Positions 6,878 to 14,933 of a DNA stretch of 37,911 bases are shown piece by piece. Under the pieces are notes generated by a model that was not told the origin of the DNA, did not search any database, and was given only the letters and a program-made list of their open reading frames with translations. Both the position numbers and the translations under genes were made by a program. The stretch comes from Bacteroidales bacterium (GTDB lineage: Bacteria > Bacteroidota > Bacteroidia > Bacteroidales > UBA3663). How positions within the stretch are numbered: position 1 is the first letter of the stretch; each line of letters starts with the position of its first letter. The stretch spans positions 1 through 37,911 of the forward strand of contig JAFZTS010000009.1 of the NCBI GenBank assembly GCA_017618715.1. The letters run 5' to 3'.

Positions 6878-8083
6878 TTATTTCTTGATAAACTCTACGC
6901 GGCGGTTCTTGGCGCGACCTTCTTCGGTCTTGTTATCGGCCACTGGTTCGTGTGAGCCCTTGCCGACAGCGCGGAGATTGAAGCCATCGACGCCAAGTCC
7001 TTCGAGCGCCTTTACGACGGCTTCGGCACGTTGCTGCGAGAGTGGATCGTTCACCTTGTCGGTGCCCTGATTGTCGGTGTGTCCCTGTACCTCGAAACGC
7101 ACACTTGGGTTCTTCAGCATATAGTCGGCCACTTTCTGTATCTCAGCCATCGATTCGGACTTCAGCGTTGCCTTGCCTGTTTCGAAGAGGATGTTGTTGG
7201 TCACAAACTTGCCCGTCTCGGCAATAGCCTTCTCAACTGCGGTCATGTCCGATGCGTTGCGTGCATAGAGGTCACCGCCACCCTTGGCCAGGCGTATATT
7301 GGTGATGTAGTCGATGTGATCCTCCCAGAAATCCGTTTCAACGGTGAACCAATCAGCAGCCTTTGCATTGGGTGCGTTGATGACACGTTGGCCATTGATA
7401 TAGACTTTCAGCGCACGCTTATTGAATGACAAAGCAAAATGATTCCAGTCGTTTCGCTCATGATTATCCTCCAACGATTTATCGCCTTCGACCTTGTCTC
7501 CTCCTGAGGGTCTGGCGATACTCCAGCGGATATCATTATCGCCAAATCCGATGGATGTCTCGTAATTGCCGTCATCATCGGCAGTCTTCAGATGCAGCGT
7601 GTAGCCACAGCGATGTTCTTCGCCGTCGGGAACGAAATAATCAAACTCCAACGAATAAACTTCGGGCAAATATTTCCTGTTATCGCCTTGTACCAGAGGG
7701 GTGATTTGCGTGCTTGAGCCATGTTCGAACCTGATGGCCATCATTCCGTTCATCTTGGCCACCTCGGCATTGTTGTCGATCAAATCCCATTTCGAGGGAA
7801 ATTCACCCATCTGCTCACCTTTCAGATTATCCTCAAAGATGACCACCGTGCCCTGCACAAAGTCACTCTTCACGGCTTCTCCCTTGGCGGTCTTTTTGGG
7901 GCTGGCGGATTCTTCCTCGTCGTTGTCGGCCTTCTCCGCTTTTTTCTCCATTTTTTGTTCTACAGCGCGCTTTCCGGCATCGACAGCCTTGTCCTTTATC
8001 TTGCCAAGCCAAGCCTGGGCGTTGGCACCAGTAATGCAAATGGCGGCCATTAAAATGATGGCCAATAATCTTCTTGTTTTCAT
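6878..8083 (-). CDS. OmpA-family outer-membrane protein with N-terminal lectin/LamG-like domain
   Basis: A signal peptide (MKTRRLLAIILMAAICITGANA) is followed by a charged linker (about residues 30-65, rich in K and E). A roughly 190-residue beta-sandwich resembles ConA-like lectin/LamG modules (VIFEDNLKG, YSLEFDYFVPDG, WNHFALSFNKRALKVYINGQRV). The C-terminal OmpA domain, which binds peptidoglycan, has the expected ILFETGKATLKSES, VQGHTDNQGTDKVND and AKNRRVEF motifs. It probably tethers outer membrane to peptidoglycan while displaying a binding domain in the periplasm. The open frame reaches 8128, but a -7 box at 8116-8123 lies inside it, so ATG 8083 (or 8095) is chosen. It is divergent from the sensor kinase and shares a paired operator with it. 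Confidence 0.85.
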   Translation of the reverse strand: MKTRRLLAIILMAAICITGANAQAWLGKIKDKAVDAGKRAVEQKMEKKAEKADNDEEESASPKKTAKGEAVKSDFVQGTVVIFEDNLKGEQMGEFPSKWDLIDNNAEVAKMNGMMAIRFEHGSSTQITPLVQGDNRKYLPEVYSLEFDYFVPDGEEHRCGYTLHLKTADDDGNYETSIGFGDNDIRWSIARPSGGDKVEGDKSLEDNHERNDWNHFALSFNKRALKVYINGQRVINAPNAKAADWFTVETDFWEDHIDYITNIRLAKGGGDLYARNASDMTAVEKAIAETGKFVTNNILFETGKATLKSESMAEIQKVADYMLKNPSVRFEVQGHTDNQGTDKVNDPLSQQRAEAVVKALEGLGVDGFNLRAVGKGSHEPVADNKTEEGRAKNRRVEFIKK

Positions 8084-8115
8084 AGTCAGACTCATGTTTA
8101 AAGATTTGTTTTGGG

Positions 8116-8123
8116 CAAAGATA
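8116..8123 (-). promoter_or_regulatory. -7 box of ompA-like gene
   Basis: TATCTTTG on the minus strand is an exact TAnnTTTG match. No good TTTG lies 19 bp upstream. Instead the 16-bp inverted site at 8145-8160 is centred about 29 bp upstream. Confidence 0.6.
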
Positions 8124-8144
8124 AGCATTTAAAATGATACACAT

Positions 8145-8201
8145 ACCACCCAAATGGGGGGAATAGCGGAAAATGGGTAAAAAATCACCCATTTGGGTGG
8201 T
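8145..8201. promoter_or_regulatory. inverted pair of 16-bp sites between divergent genes
   Basis: ACCACCCAAATGGGGG (8145-8160) recurs inverted as CACCCATTTGGGTGGT (8186-8201), with 14 of 16 positions matching. Each copy is centred about 29 bp upstream of the -7 box of the gene it faces, where a -33 element would be. This suits an activator controlling both genes. The adjacent response regulator is the natural candidate, by inference. Confidence 0.6.
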
Positions 8202-8221
8202 GAAATGTGAGAAAAAATGTT

Positions 8222-8229
8222 TATCTTTG
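8222..8229 (+). promoter_or_regulatory. -7 box of histidine kinase operon
   Basis: TATCTTTG at 8222-8229 is an exact match. The canonical -33 is absent at the right distance; TTTGG of the operator lies 25 bp upstream. The start near 8235 excludes the ATG at 8217. Confidence 0.6.
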
Positions 8230-8276
8230 TGCGCGAAACGTCCTGTTTCGTCCATGCTATTTGTCTTAATGATGCC

Positions 8277-10208
8277 ATGGAAAGAAAACGTTTTCGAACA
8301 TATATGAGTAAAGTGACCATGATGAGGCGACTGGTGCTCGTGTGGCTGATGCTGCTGAGCGTTACTGCGCGTGCCGACTATTCCGACCATCGGAACCGCA
8401 AGGTGGATTCGTTGGAACAAGTGCTGCATAGCGGACAGGCGTTGAGCGACGAGCAGCGGATACTTGCCCATCGTGACTTGATGTGGGGCTACCTGCAGAC
8501 CGACGGCAAACGTGCCGAGGCCAACGCGCGGCAGGTTCTTGCGTTGTCGTATGGACACGACCAGCTCAACCTTCGCACAGATGCGTTGCGTATCTTGGGA
8601 ATGATTGCCTACGGAGACGAACGCTATGATGAGGCCTTGGGTTTCTATGAATGGGCGTTGGCAGTAACCGATACCATGCGCACAAGAAACAAATACAAGG
8701 AGAAGGACATCGACGACAACCTCTCGTCCATTTATGGTTCGATAGGCAATCTCTACAATATGCAGGACAAGGCGCTGCTTGCCATCGAATACTACCAGAA
8801 AGCGGCACCCATCTTCGAAAAATACGGTTGGCGTGAAAGCCTGACGATACTTCATCACAACATCGCCGAGCTTTATCAGTCGATGGGCAACAACGAGGAA
8901 GCCAGGCAGCATTACCTTTTGGCCATCGAGCAGGGTAAGGCTTCGGGTGACTCGCTGATGGTGGCCGTACCGCAGAAAGGACTTGCCAAGATCTATCTTG
9001 ATGCTGACGACTATACGCAGGCCCAGCAAACCATCGAGGAGGCCTATTCCTATTTCGCTTCACATCGCGACGAAGAGCCCGATGCCAATGCTGAATTGCT
9101 CTCTGCAATGGTGAGACTGAATCTGATGGACGGGCACGAGAATCTGCCTTTGGCAAAGAAATATGCCCATCAGGCAATTTCGTATGATACTAGTGAATTG
9201 TCGAGTGAAACGCGTTATGGCGTGTATGCGGCAGCTGCGATGACCGAGATGAAGGAGGGCAAATGGAAGAATGCGCTCGATTATGCCTTGAAATCGGTCC
9301 ATGAAAATGACGACGAGGCGACGCTCAGCGATGTGGGCAACTTCGAAATGCTTGCCAACATCTATATGCAGTTGGGCAATAGGGAAGAGGCATCGAGGTG
9401 CATTCGAAAGGTTCGTTCCCTGTTGGAGGGCTTCTCGACAAAGAATTACCAAAGCGGCATCTCGCAGATGGAAGTGCTCTACGATACGGAGCAGAAACAA
9501 AAGATCATCGAACAGCTGAACCGCGAGAAACAGTGGCATTTATGGGGCGGTATCCTGTTGTCGGTGCTATTGTTGCTTTTGGCTTTGGCCTTCTTCCTGC
9601 TTTGGCGTAGTGTCAAGCTACAGCGCAAGACGGCTCTTTTCAAGGCGCGCATCGATGGAGAGGTTGCCGAACGCAGCCGTATCGCTCGCGACTTGCACGA
9701 TGGGCTGGGAGGGATGCTTACCATACTACGGCTCAAGGCAGAGCAGGACACACCGAAGGCCGAACTTCTGCAGTTGCTCAACGAAACGGCAACGGAACTG
9801 CGGCATGTGGCTCATCATTTGATGCCGGAACAACTTTTGAAAAACGGATTGAAGACAGCCCTGCAGGATCTGGCCCTCTCGGTGCCCGGAGGTCAGTTCA
9901 GTTACTTCGGAAATGACCATAGGCTGAACCAGGATGCCGAGGTAGTGCTCTATCGTTGTGCCTACGAGCTGGTCAACAACGCACTCAAGCATGCCAAGGC
10001 TGACCATATCGATATCCTTTTGGTGCAGGAGGACGAACGGGTTACTCTAACCGTGAGCGACAATGGAAAGGGACTGGATGCCGACAAACGGAGCGATGGC
10101 GCAGGTCTTTTGAATATCGCCGAGCGTGTTAGCCATTGTCACGGCACGTTGGATGTGGCAAGCAACGGAGACAAGGGAACAGAGATCAACATAATACTGC
10201 CAATATGA
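8277..10208 (+). CDS. TPR-containing sensor histidine kinase (HisKA_3)
   Basis: Membrane sensor of a two-component system. After a signal-like N terminus (RLVLVWLMLLSVTARA) come tetratricopeptide repeats over about residues 60-400 (for example EALGFYEWALAV, ALLAIEYYQKAAPIF, EEARQHYLLAIEQG), expected in the periplasm. A coiled stretch, one transmembrane segment near 420-443 (GGILLSVLLLLLALAFFLLW) and the kinase follow. The dimerisation H-box ERSRIARDLHDGLGG carries His474. The ATPase domain shows NNALKHA, DNGKGLD and GAGLLNIAERV. The HisKA_3 type pairs with LuxR-type regulators, which is what follows with a 4-nt ATGA overlap. ATG 8277 is the first start after the promoter. The stimulus is unknown. 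Confidence 0.92.
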   Translation: MERKRFRTYMSKVTMMRRLVLVWLMLLSVTARADYSDHRNRKVDSLEQVLHSGQALSDEQRILAHRDLMWGYLQTDGKRAEANARQVLALSYGHDQLNLRTDALRILGMIAYGDERYDEALGFYEWALAVTDTMRTRNKYKEKDIDDNLSSIYGSIGNLYNMQDKALLAIEYYQKAAPIFEKYGWRESLTILHHNIAELYQSMGNNEEARQHYLLAIEQGKASGDSLMVAVPQKGLAKIYLDADDYTQAQQTIEEAYSYFASHRDEEPDANAELLSAMVRLNLMDGHENLPLAKKYAHQAISYDTSELSSETRYGVYAAAAMTEMKEGKWKNALDYALKSVHENDDEATLSDVGNFEMLANIYMQLGNREEASRCIRKVRSLLEGFSTKNYQSGISQMEVLYDTEQKQKIIEQLNREKQWHLWGGILLSVLLLLLALAFFLLWRSVKLQRKTALFKARIDGEVAERSRIARDLHDGLGGMLTILRLKAEQDTPKAELLQLLNETATELRHVAHHLMPEQLLKNGLKTALQDLALSVPGGQFSYFGNDHRLNQDAEVVLYRCAYELVNNALKHAKADHIDILLVQEDERVTLTVSDNGKGLDADKRSDGAGLLNIAERVSHCHGTLDVASNGDKGTEINIILPI

Positions 10209-10828
10209 AACAATATCGCATAGATGTCAATATCGCTGACGACCACATCATGGTCTGTGAGGGTCTTGCCGAGGCCATCAATCATTATGAAGACTTCCAT
10301 GTCAGCAGGAAATTCAGCACGCTTGAAGCTTGTCGGAAGTCAATCCAGGAAAACCGTCCCGACGTGCTGTTGCTCGACATTTCGATGCCCGACGGCGACG
10401 GAGTGGACTTTTGCAAGGAGGTTATTGCACAATATCCGAAGATGAAGGTCATCGCGGTCACCATTCATGACGAGTATTCGGTGATTAACAGATTACTCAA
10501 TGTCGGCGTGCACGGTTATTTGCTGAAAACGTCCTCGGTGGAGCAGTTGACCGAGGCGATAAGGCGGGTGTGGCAGGGAGAACGTTATGTGAGTCCTGAG
10601 GTTGAGAACATCATCGCCCAGTCGCAGGAACGGGTGGTGTCGCTGACTGAAGTGGAGCGTAAAATCCTGCTCATGATTTGTGACGGCTTGACCAACCCGC
10701 AGATTGCCAAGAATCTTCACTTGAGTACCGAGACCATCAACTGGTACCGAAAGCGACTGCTGGCAAAATTTGGTGTAAAGAATGCCGTGGCATTGGCCAC
10801 ATTGGTGCAGAGAGAACGAATCTTATAA
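10205..10828 (+). CDS. LuxR/NarL-family response regulator
   Basis: A 207-residue two-domain regulator. The receiver domain has the acidic pair DD near residue 12 and the phosphoacceptor Asp58 in LLLDISMPDGDG. The C-terminal LuxR helix-turn-helix is LTEVERKILLMICDGLTNPQIAKNLHLSTETINWYRKRLLAKFGVKN. The start codon overlaps the kinase stop (ATGA), so the two are translationally coupled and form one operon. The output genes are not proven. The paired operator between the kinase and the OmpA gene makes self-regulation and ompA control plausible. A strong hairpin follows immediately. Confidence 0.93.
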   Translation: MKQYRIDVNIADDHIMVCEGLAEAINHYEDFHVSRKFSTLEACRKSIQENRPDVLLLDISMPDGDGVDFCKEVIAQYPKMKVIAVTIHDEYSVINRLLNVGVHGYLLKTSSVEQLTEAIRRVWQGERYVSPEVENIIAQSQERVVSLTEVERKILLMICDGLTNPQIAKNLHLSTETINWYRKRLLAKFGVKNAVALATLVQRERIL

Positions 10829-10831
10829 ATA

Positions 10832-10869
10832 AAAACTCGGGGCGTGCCACACGACACGCCCCGAGTTTT
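10832..10869. terminator. bidirectional terminator between response regulator and araB
   Basis: AAAACTCGGGGCGTG (10832-10846) and CACGCCCCGAGTTTT (10855-10869) form a perfect 15-bp stem with an 8-nt loop. It has A/T runs on both sides and serves the convergent regulator and arabinose operons. Confidence 0.92.
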
Positions 10870-10888
10870 GTTATGGAGAAAATGGCTC

Positions 10889-12520
10889 TTACTTCTTGTA
10901 ATCCACGGCAGCCTGATCCACGGGGATGCAAGCCTTGTAGGTCTCAATGTACCGGTTGAAGCCTTCGACATCGGCAGGATCGGGAGCAATCTCGATGCCT
11001 GTATTGCCGGCGAAGACAACCTTCTCGAGGAAAGCTGCAAGGTTAAGCTGGTCGGGATTGTTGACCAAGAAGGAAGCAAGCAGAGCGATGCCCCAAGCGC
11101 CGCCTTCGCCCGCTGTCTCCATGACGGAGATAGGTGAGTTGAGGGCTGCAGCGAGAACTTTCTGTCCAACGCCTGGAGTCTTGAAGAGACCTCCATGACC
11201 TGTGATACGATCGACCTTGACATTCTCCTCGTTGAAGAGCACGTCATTACCAAGTTTAAGCACGGCGATGGTGGCATAAAGGTTGGCACGCATGAAGTTG
11301 GCAAGGTTGAAGCGATCGTTGGGCGAACGCATCACGAGCGGACGACCACCATCGGTGAGGCCGGCAACCGGCTCGCCTGAGATGAAGTTGTAGGAGATAA
11401 CGCCGCCGCAATCCACATCGCCAGTGAGGGCGTGGTTGTAGAGCTTGCCATAAACTTCGTTCATATCAACTTTCACACCGAGCAGTTCCTGATACTCCTT
11501 GAAGAGCTTCACCCATGCGTTGATGTCTGATGTACAGTTGTTGCAGTGAACCATTGCCACGAGGTTGCCATCGGGAGTGGTGACGATATCAATCATCTCG
11601 TTGGGTTTCTTCACATCCTTTTCAAGCACGATCATCGAGAACGACGAGGTGCCTGCCGAAACGTTACCTGTGCGGACCTTGACGCTGTTTGTGGCCGTCA
11701 TACCGGTGCCTGCATCGCCTTCGGGAGGACAGAGCGGGCAACCGCCCTTGAGATGGCCAGACACGTCGAGACGCTGTGCGCCATGTTCGGTGAGTACGCC
11801 TGCATCCTGTCCGGCAACGAGGCATTCGGGCAGAATATCCTCAAGCTTCCAGGGGAAACCGTATGGAGCAACGAGTTTGTTGAACTTGCGTACCATCTCG
11901 GCATTGTAGGTCTTCGTCTCGGGATCAACGGGAATCATGCCCGAAGCATCGCCGATGCCAAGCACCTTCTTGCCCGTGAGACGCCAATGGATATACCCTG
12001 CGAGCGTGGTGAGATAGGTGATGTCCTTGACATGTTCCTCACCATTGAGGATTGCCTGATAGAGATGCGAGATACTCCAACGTAGCGGGATGTTGTAGTT
12101 GAAGAGCTTGCTGAGCTCTGCCGCAGCCTTTCCTGTATTGGTGTTGCGCCAGGTGCGGAAGGGAGCGAGAATCTTCTCATCTTCCGAAGCGGGTGCCCAG
12201 CGTGTAGCCTTGCCGTTGGGGCCAAAGGCCATGTAGCCATGCATCATGGCGCTGATACCAATGGATGCGAGTTGTTCGATTTCGCAGTCGTATTCCGCCT
12301 TGACGTTGCGGCGCAGGTCAGCGTAGCAATCTTCTACACCATACCAGATAGCTTCGGTGCTATAGGTCCATAGGCCATCGACGAGCTGGTTTTCCCACTC
12401 ATGACTGCCTTGAGCAATCGGCTTGTTGTCCTGGTCGATGAGGACTGCTTTGATGCGGGTCGATCCGAATTCGATACCCAGTACCGCCTTACCTGATTCG
12501 ATAGTTTGTCTTGCTGTCAT
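10889..12520 (-). CDS. araB: L-ribulokinase (FGGY carbohydrate kinase)
   Basis: Phosphorylates L-ribulose to L-ribulose 5-phosphate in the cytoplasm, the second step of L-arabinose use. The FGGY fold is seen from the N-terminal phosphate motif GIEFGSTRIKAVLID, through the second-domain VRTGNVSAGTSSFSMIV, to the adenosine-binding RITGHGGLFKTPGVGQKVLAAALNSPI. At 543 residues it fits the Bacteroidetes AraB clade, which differs from the enterobacterial one. The role is set by context: last gene of galM-permease-symporter-araD-araA-araB. It starts 58 bp after araA, across a spacer rich in AACAATTAA repeats. Another FGGY substrate is possible from sequence alone, but the operon makes this unlikely. 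Confidence 0.88.
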   Translation of the reverse strand: MTARQTIESGKAVLGIEFGSTRIKAVLIDQDNKPIAQGSHEWENQLVDGLWTYSTEAIWYGVEDCYADLRRNVKAEYDCEIEQLASIGISAMMHGYMAFGPNGKATRWAPASEDEKILAPFRTWRNTNTGKAAAELSKLFNYNIPLRWSISHLYQAILNGEEHVKDITYLTTLAGYIHWRLTGKKVLGIGDASGMIPVDPETKTYNAEMVRKFNKLVAPYGFPWKLEDILPECLVAGQDAGVLTEHGAQRLDVSGHLKGGCPLCPPEGDAGTGMTATNSVKVRTGNVSAGTSSFSMIVLEKDVKKPNEMIDIVTTPDGNLVAMVHCNNCTSDINAWVKLFKEYQELLGVKVDMNEVYGKLYNHALTGDVDCGGVISYNFISGEPVAGLTDGGRPLVMRSPNDRFNLANFMRANLYATIAVLKLGNDVLFNEENVKVDRITGHGGLFKTPGVGQKVLAAALNSPISVMETAGEGGAWGIALLASFLVNNPDQLNLAAFLEKVVFAGNTGIEIAPDPADVEGFNRYIETYKACIPVDQAAVDYKK

Positions 12521-12578
12521 TGTTCTATTAACAATAAATAATTAATAATTGACAATTAACAAATAACAATTGAGAGGG

Positions 12579-14123
12579 TTATTTCAGCGCCTTGTTGAGC
12601 AGATAATAAACCTCGTTCATGCGGAGATCCTTCTTGAGGGATTCGAGCGTGGTGTTTTTGTCGATGTGAACATACTCGATGTCGAGCATCTCGGCATAAT
12701 CCTCCCAATACTCGGGCGTGATATCATAGGACATGATGGAGTGGTGGGTGCCACCGCAGAGAATCCAACCACCGGCACCAACTTCGAAGTTAGGCTGAGG
12801 TATCCAAAGAGCGTTGGCAACGGGAAGCTTCGGGAGCGGTTTGGGCTTGATGCAATCCACGTCGTTGACGATGAGACGGAAGCGATTGCCCATATCGATA
12901 ACGGTAGCTGTTACACCGTAACCTGTCTGCGAATTGAAGACGAGGCGGGCAGTCTGCTGCTTGCGAACACCGATGCCGAGGAAATGAACCTCAAGGCGGA
13001 TGGGCTCGTCCTTGACAGCAATCTTCGGACATACCTCAAGCATGTGGCTCTGGAGGATAGAGCTCTTCTCGCCATCGAAGTTGAGGGTGTAGTCCTCAAG
13101 GAATGAGCATCCCTTGGGCATTCCTTGGGTCATATACCAAACGGTGCGATAGAGTGCTGCTGACTTCCAGTCGCCTTCAGCACCGAAGCCATAACCTTCT
13201 TCCATCAGACGCTGTGAAGCGAGGCCAGGAATCTGGTCGAAACCAATGAAACCTTCGGAATCGGGATCGTCCCAACTGCCGAGGTCATCGAAGTTGGTGG
13301 TAAAGCCCTTGGCACCCTTGGCCTTGAGGATAGCTCGGAGAGCGAGCTCAGCCTTGGCTGCGTTCCAGATCTTCTTCTTGCCAATCTCTTCGCCAGCTTC
13401 GCATGGAACGACGGTATATTTCTTGTTGTATTCCTCAACGAGAGCATCCACGTCAGCATCCTTGACAGCCTTCCAGTAGCCCATAAGTTCGCTGACGGTG
13501 CAATAATCGACATGATAGCCCAGAACCTGCTCGGCTGCCACCTTGTCGCCGTCGGTTACGGCTACGTTGTTCATTTGATCACCGAATCGGAGGATGAGCA
13601 TGTCCTTGGCATCAGCCACGGCTGCTGCTACGCGTGCCCAGATGGCGATATGCTCCTGTACCTTCGGATCCTTCCAGTAGCCTGCAACAACTTTGCGGGG
13701 CTTGCGAAGACGAGCGCAGATGTGACCGAACTCACGGTCGCCGTGTGCCGACTGGTTGAGGTTCATGAAGTCCATGTCCATGGTGTCCCAGGGAATCTCC
13801 TGATTGTACTGGGTGTGGAGGTGGAGCATAGGTTTGTTGAGCTGCTGCAAGCCGTGAATCCACATCTTGGCAGGTGAGAAGGTGTGCATCCATGTGATGA
13901 GGCCAACGCACTTCTCGTCGTTGTTGGCAGCCTTCATGATGGCGGCTACCTCCTTGTCGGAGTTGGCTGTGCCCTTATATACAACTTTGATAGGAATGAT
14001 GCCTGACTCATTGAGGCCAGCCACCATTTCCTTGGAGTGTCCATCGACGATCTTTACGGTTTCGCCACCGTAAAGCAATTGTGCTCCGGTAATCCACCAG
14101 AGTTCGAGTTTTTCAAAAGCCAT
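12579..14123 (-). CDS. araA: L-arabinose isomerase
   Basis: Converts L-arabinose to L-ribulose, a cytoplasmic metal-dependent (usually Mn2+) isomerase. The N terminus FEKLELWWITGAQLLYGGETV is close to the well-known AraA start. The conserved GLITWMHTFSPAKMWI, HLHTQYN and catalytic region (FGAEGDWKSAALYRT, LEDYTLNF) are present. The length of 514 residues is slightly longer than the roughly 500 typical. The open frame extends to 14141, but MAFEKLELWW at 14123 is the family start. It lies 29 bp after araD. Confidence 0.96.
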   Translation of the reverse strand: MAFEKLELWWITGAQLLYGGETVKIVDGHSKEMVAGLNESGIIPIKVVYKGTANSDKEVAAIMKAANNDEKCVGLITWMHTFSPAKMWIHGLQQLNKPMLHLHTQYNQEIPWDTMDMDFMNLNQSAHGDREFGHICARLRKPRKVVAGYWKDPKVQEHIAIWARVAAAVADAKDMLILRFGDQMNNVAVTDGDKVAAEQVLGYHVDYCTVSELMGYWKAVKDADVDALVEEYNKKYTVVPCEAGEEIGKKKIWNAAKAELALRAILKAKGAKGFTTNFDDLGSWDDPDSEGFIGFDQIPGLASQRLMEEGYGFGAEGDWKSAALYRTVWYMTQGMPKGCSFLEDYTLNFDGEKSSILQSHMLEVCPKIAVKDEPIRLEVHFLGIGVRKQQTARLVFNSQTGYGVTATVIDMGNRFRLIVNDVDCIKPKPLPKLPVANALWIPQPNFEVGAGGWILCGGTHHSIMSYDITPEYWEDYAEMLDIEYVHIDKNTTLESLKKDLRMNEVYYLLNKALK

Positions 14124-14152
14124 TTTTTTGTGAATTAACAATTAACAATTAA

Positions 14153-14857
14153 TCAATGCTTCTGCCCTTTTTGTCCATAATAGGCATTGGGGCCATGCTT
14201 GCGCATGTAGTGCTTCTCAATGAGGAGCGGATTCATGGTGGTATTTGGGTTGACGCTGAAGCTGATGAACGCCATCTTGGCGCACTGCTCCATCACCTTG
14301 GCATTATATACTGCATTGGCAGGTGAGGTGCCCCATGAGAATGGGCCGTGGTTCTTGACAAGCACGGCAGGAGTGTGGTCGGGATTGATGCCGAGCTGTT
14401 GGAACTTGTTGACAATGACAACACCCGTTTCTTTTTCGTATTCGGCCATTTGATGGGTAACCATGTCGTCGGTGCAAGGAATATCCTTGTAGAAATAGTC
14501 GGCATGTGTGGTGCCGATGTTAGGGATGTCGCAACCTGCCTGAGCAAAGGCAGTGGCGTAGGTGGAATGTGTGTGTACTACACCCTTGATGTTGGGGAAT
14601 GCACGATAGAGTACAAGGTGTGTGGGTGTGTCGCTCGATGGATTGAGGTTTCCTTCCACAACCTTGCCGGTTTGGAGGTCAACGACAACCATGTCTTCGA
14701 CTTTCATTACATCATAATCAACGCCCGATGGTTTGATGACTACGAGGCCTTTTTCACGGTCGATGCCAGATACATTGCCCCAGGTGTAGATGACGAGCCC
14801 TTGCTCGACAAGTGCCAGGTTGGCATCAAAGACTTGTTTCTTTAATTCTTCTAACAT
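14153..14857 (-). CDS. araD: L-ribulose-5-phosphate 4-epimerase
   Basis: Class II aldolase-fold epimerase that turns L-ribulose 5-phosphate into D-xylulose 5-phosphate. The 234 residues hold the family signatures: [17 protein letters not shown], the [15 protein letters not shown] substrate loop, and the zinc-site histidines in [13 protein letters not shown] with a further His in [11 protein letters not shown]. The frame continues upstream to 14902 through a hairpin-rich spacer; [17 protein letters not shown] at 14857 is the normal start. It lies in the arabinose operon between the Na+ symporter and araA. Confidence 0.96.
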   Translation of the reverse strand: MLEELKKQVFDANLALVEQGLVIYTWGNVSGIDREKGLVVIKPSGVDYDVMKVEDMVVVDLQTGKVVEGNLNPSSDTPTHLVLYRAFPNIKGVVHTHSTYATAFAQAGCDIPNIGTTHADYFYKDIPCTDDMVTHQMAEYEKETGVVIVNKFQQLGINPDHTPAVLVKNHGPFSWGTSPANAVYNAKVMEQCAKMAFISFSVNPNTTMNPLLIEKHYMRKHGPNAYYGQKGQKH

Positions 14858-14875
14858 ATTTAATAATAATAAGGG

Positions 14876-14923
14876 CGGGAAACCCGGAAGATTGTATCTC
14901 ATATTTCTTCCGCGTTCCCCGCG
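14876..14923 (-). promoter_or_regulatory. hairpin cluster in the symporter-araD spacer
   Basis: Three short inverted repeats are packed in the 76-bp gap: CGGG/CCCG (14876-14886), GGAAGA/TCTTCC (14886-14911) and CGCG/CGCG (14911-14923). They may be an RNA processing or stabilising element setting different levels of transporter and enzyme mRNA. No T-run follows on the minus strand, so a full terminator is unlikely. Confidence 0.35.
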
Positions 14924-14933
14924 TATTTGTTAA

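Noticed and set aside
12521..12578. AACAATTAA repeats between araA and araB (also 14124-14152) as a mobile element
   Set aside because: Short, simple AT-rich iterations without boundaries; common spacer composition in this group.
14858..14902. 15-codon N-terminal extension of araD
   Set aside because: It runs through hairpin-forming spacer sequence and is absent from the family, whose start matches MLEELKK at 14857.
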